DNA from: Palsa-851 sp035534435
GTDB taxonomy: Bacteria; Chloroflexota; Dormibacteria; Aeolococcales; Aeolococcaceae
Assembly: GCA_035534435.1 (NCBI GenBank)
Contig: DATLRX010000100.1
Location: 1-15,358 of the forward strand
Reading direction: 5' to 3'
DNA length: 15,358 nt
Shown: positions 13,739 to 15,358 of the stretch, in pieces
Position numbering within the stretch: position 1 is the first letter of the stretch
Layout of the letters: each line of letters starts with the position of its first letter
Position numbers and translations under genes: made by a program
Notes under the pieces: model-generated
What the model saw: only the letters and a program-made list of their open reading frames with translations
What the model was told of the DNA's origin: nothing
Databases searched by the model: none

Positions 13739-13768
13739 CTGACGCACGCGACCCGGCTGGTCTAGAGT
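13739..13768 (+). promoter_or_regulatory. Candidate promoter of the DUF1453-like gene
   Basis: CTGACG (13739-13744) and TAGAGT (13763-13768) each match the sigma-70 consensus at 4 of 6 positions, with an 18-base spacer. The -10 box ends seven bases before the GTG start (13776), as at smc and tetR, which again points to a leaderless transcript. Confidence 0.42.
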
Positions 13769-13775
13769 CGCTCGC

Positions 13776-14303
13776 GTGATCAACGTCGGCGTTGCATTGA
13801 ACGTGGCGCTCGTGCTGGCGCTGGTCGTCTTCATCCTGTACCGGCAGACGATCGCGAGGCCGCTTTCGGCACGCGGGATTTGGGTGCTTCCTGCGATCCT
13901 CGCCATCGTCGCGCTCATCGGGATCTCGAACGTCAACAAGGGGTTCCTCAGTGTCACGGCAGTGACCTATCTCGGGATCGACGTGGTGAGCTCCCTTGCA
14001 CTCGGCGCCCTGCGTGGCTGCTTCATGCGCGTCTTCGAGCGCGACGGCGTGATGTGGCGGCAGGGAAACGCGATCACGGTCATGTTGTGGATCGCGGCGA
14101 TCGGCATCCGGATCGTGCTCGGCTACTTCGCGTCCAAAGCCGGCGTCGGCAACGTCAGCGTTGCCGGGCTCGAGCTTGCGCTCGCCGCCGCCCTGCTGGG
14201 GCAGAACGCCGTGGTTGCGCTTCGCGGCGTCAACCAGGGACTCACGTTCGCGATCGACACCACGCGCCGCCGCGAGCGGCGGTACCGCACCAGAATCGAC
14301 TGA
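13776..14303 (+). CDS. Five-TM membrane protein, CcdC/DUF1453-like
   Basis: This 175-residue protein is mainly hydrophobic, with five likely membrane helices near 3-21, 33-50, 58-77, 98-117 and 128-148 and a basic cytoplasmic tail (RRRERRYRTR, 164-173). The layout, with YRQTIARPLSARGIWVLPAILAIVAL after helix 1 and GALRGCFMRVFERDGVMWRQGN (77-98) between helices 3 and 4, resembles the DUF1453/CcdC-like proteins common in actinobacteria. I make this link from memory of the pattern, with moderate confidence. The function is unknown. Translation starts at GTG 13776, seven bases after a -10-like box and without a Shine-Dalgarno. It is followed by the hydrolase relic, with no clear terminator between them. 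Confidence 0.75.
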   Translation: MINVGVALNVALVLALVVFILYRQTIARPLSARGIWVLPAILAIVALIGISNVNKGFLSVTAVTYLGIDVVSSLALGALRGCFMRVFERDGVMWRQGNAITVMLWIAAIGIRIVLGYFASKAGVGNVSVAGLELALAAALLGQNAVVALRGVNQGLTFAIDTTRRRERRYRTRID

Positions 14304-14331
14304 CTCAAGACGTCCAGTCAAGATCGACGTT

Positions 14332-14665
14332 GTGAGAGAAGCACATCCGCCCGTCGACGGTGTGTCGGGGGGACGCTGACGGTTGACGCCGTCGAGCGCG
14401 GTGTGGTGCTGCGTGTGTCCGGCTCCGCCGAAGGCGCTCCACATGCGACGATCGACATCCCCGACGAGGGCTCGAAGCGACTCGTCGCCGAGTCGCTCAT
14501 GTTCGACGGTGCACGGCTGCGCTTCGGAATGAACACGGCGGCGGCGACTGGCTGAACCATCTTCTTCAGACGAGCGAGACTGGTCACCCGACGGAGTACG
14601 ACCGGATCGAGGAGTCGATCGCACCGCTTGCGCTCGATCTGATCCGTTCCTGGATCCTCGAGCAG
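14332..14665 (+). pseudogene. Alpha/beta-hydrolase relic, catalytic core deleted
   Basis: The 450 bases between the DUF1453-like gene and the sigma factor hold no intact gene but two recognisable pieces of one. Frame 14373-14555 reads TLTVDAVERGVVLRVSG, ATIDIPDEGSKRLVAESLMF and DGARLRF, which is the beta-sandwich domain found at the N-terminus of a group of secreted or lipoprotein alpha/beta-hydrolases. It stops at TGA 14553-14555. In another frame, from 14552, comes LNHLLQTSETGHPTEYDRIE and then SIAPLALDLIRSWILEQV, the C-terminal end of the same family, with the His of the catalytic triad in NH. Everything between (roughly 350 residues, including the nucleophile serine) is missing. A G6 run (14367-14372) separates a possible GTG start (14332) from the first piece by one frame. 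It is therefore a dead gene with an internal deletion and frameshifts. Confidence 0.72.
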
Positions 14666-14753
14666 GTCCGCGAGTCCGACGCCGTTCCCGGTCACATTGC
14701 ATCGACGCCGCGGGTCAGCACTCGTGAGACCACCGTACGGGAGCACGCGACGA

Positions 14754-15358
14754 ATGGCAGACGAACAATGGCTGGCTGATCGCTTCGAAGCGCAGCGTGG
14801 TCATCTGCGGGCGGTGGCGTATCGGATGCTCGGCTCGCTCGCCGAGGCCGACGACGCCGTCCAGGACACCTGGGTGCGGGTGAGCCGGGCAGGCGCTGAC
14901 GATGTGGAGAACATCGACGGATGGATGACCACGATCTGCGCTCGGATCTGCCTGAACATCCTGCGATCACGAGCGGTCCGCCGCGAGGAGCCGATCGGCC
15001 TCGAGCTGGTGGACACGGTGTCCGCGGCGCCCGAGGAGGAGGCGCTGCTGGCAGATTCCGTCGGGCTCGCGCTGCTCGTGGTCCTCGAAACGCTCACACC
15101 CGCCGAGCGACTTGCCTTCGTGCTGCACGACACGTTCGCGATCCCCTTCGATGAGATCGCCGCGATCGTTGGACGCACACCGGCCGCGGCGCGGCAGCTC
15201 GCAAGTCGCGCCCGACGCAGAGTGCGCGGCGGGTCGCACGTCCCGGCTGCGGACCTCGCCCGCCAGCGAGAGGTTGTCGACGCCTTTCTGGCCGCGGCGC
15301 GCGGCGGGGACTTCGATGCGCTGGTCGCCGTGCTCGACCCGGACGTCGTCTTCCGAGT
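14754..15358 (+). CDS. ECF RNA polymerase sigma factor, SigJ/ECF41 type (3' truncated by window)
   Basis: The 201 visible residues begin MADEQWLADRFEAQRGHLRAVAYRMLGSLAEADDAVQDTWVRV, a classic sigma region 2 (about 12-76) with DGWMTTICARICLNILRSR as its DNA-contacting end. Region 4 (103-157) contains LTPAERLAFVLHDTFAIPFDEIAAIVGRTPAAARQLASRARRRV. From about 170, QREVVDAFLAAARGGDFDALVAVLDPDVVF opens a SnoaL-like domain, the C-terminal extension that marks the ECF41/SigJ group and controls sigma activity instead of a separate anti-sigma factor. The family is about 290-330 residues, so roughly a third is outside the window. The ATG at 14754 has GGGAG ten bases before it. ECF41 genes usually sit beside the oxidoreductase or carboxymuconolactone-decarboxylase-type gene they control; that partner is not visible. 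Confidence 0.92.
   Translation, partial: MADEQWLADRFEAQRGHLRAVAYRMLGSLAEADDAVQDTWVRVSRAGADDVENIDGWMTTICARICLNILRSRAVRREEPIGLELVDTVSAAPEEEALLADSVGLALLVVLETLTPAERLAFVLHDTFAIPFDEIAAIVGRTPAAARQLASRARRRVRGGSHVPAADLARQREVVDAFLAAARGGDFDALVAVLDPDVVFR

Overview
The window is a high-GC bacterial chromosome segment, almost fully coding. Its core is a conserved cell-maintenance and translation block on the + strand: acpP (3' end only), rnc, smc, ftsY, then ylxM, ffh, rpsP, khpA, rimM, trmD, rplS and yraN. This order is widespread in Gram-positive-type genomes. The GC content, GTG/TTG/CTG starts, likely leaderless promoters, alanine-rich SMC arms and long low-complexity tails on RNase III, S16 and L19 suggest a deep-branching Actinobacteria- or Chloroflexota-like lineage. 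No rRNA is present to decide the phylum.

Layout: 1-4895 holds acpP, rnc and smc. A strong hairpin and a candidate promoter lie between rnc and smc. 4903-5856 is ftsY. At 5860-8379 an accessory cassette splits the block: a TetR repressor, a 14-TM DHA2-type drug exporter and, convergent to it, a VOC/glyoxalase-fold protein. Two near-identical palindromes, one in the tetR promoter and one before the exporter, make a self-contained repressor/efflux module. 8503-10196 is the SRP pair ylxM-ffh, with an inverted repeat covering the ylxM start. 10222-12695 is the ribosome maturation operon rpsP-khpA-rimM-trmD-rplS, in which every junction is a 4-nt NTGA overlap. yraN (12721-13101) follows but has no ATG/GTG/TTG start. 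From 13165 on the content is accessory: a membrane-anchored unknown protein (-), a divergent five-TM membrane protein, a decayed alpha/beta-hydrolase relic with its catalytic core deleted, and the 5' part of a SigJ/ECF41-type sigma factor that runs off the window.

The core genes work together: FtsY and Ffh are the paired SRP GTPases and YlxM is an SRP-associated helix-turn-helix protein; S16, RimM, KhpA, TrmD and L19 serve ribosome assembly and tRNA methylation; RNase III processes rRNA; SMC compacts chromosomes.

I do not see a clearly new multi-gene system. The most informative unusual signals are the start-codon-less yraN, the TetR operator pair with a possible third site at 13.7 kb, the occluded ylxM start, the RGG-type RNase III tail and the hydrolase relic.
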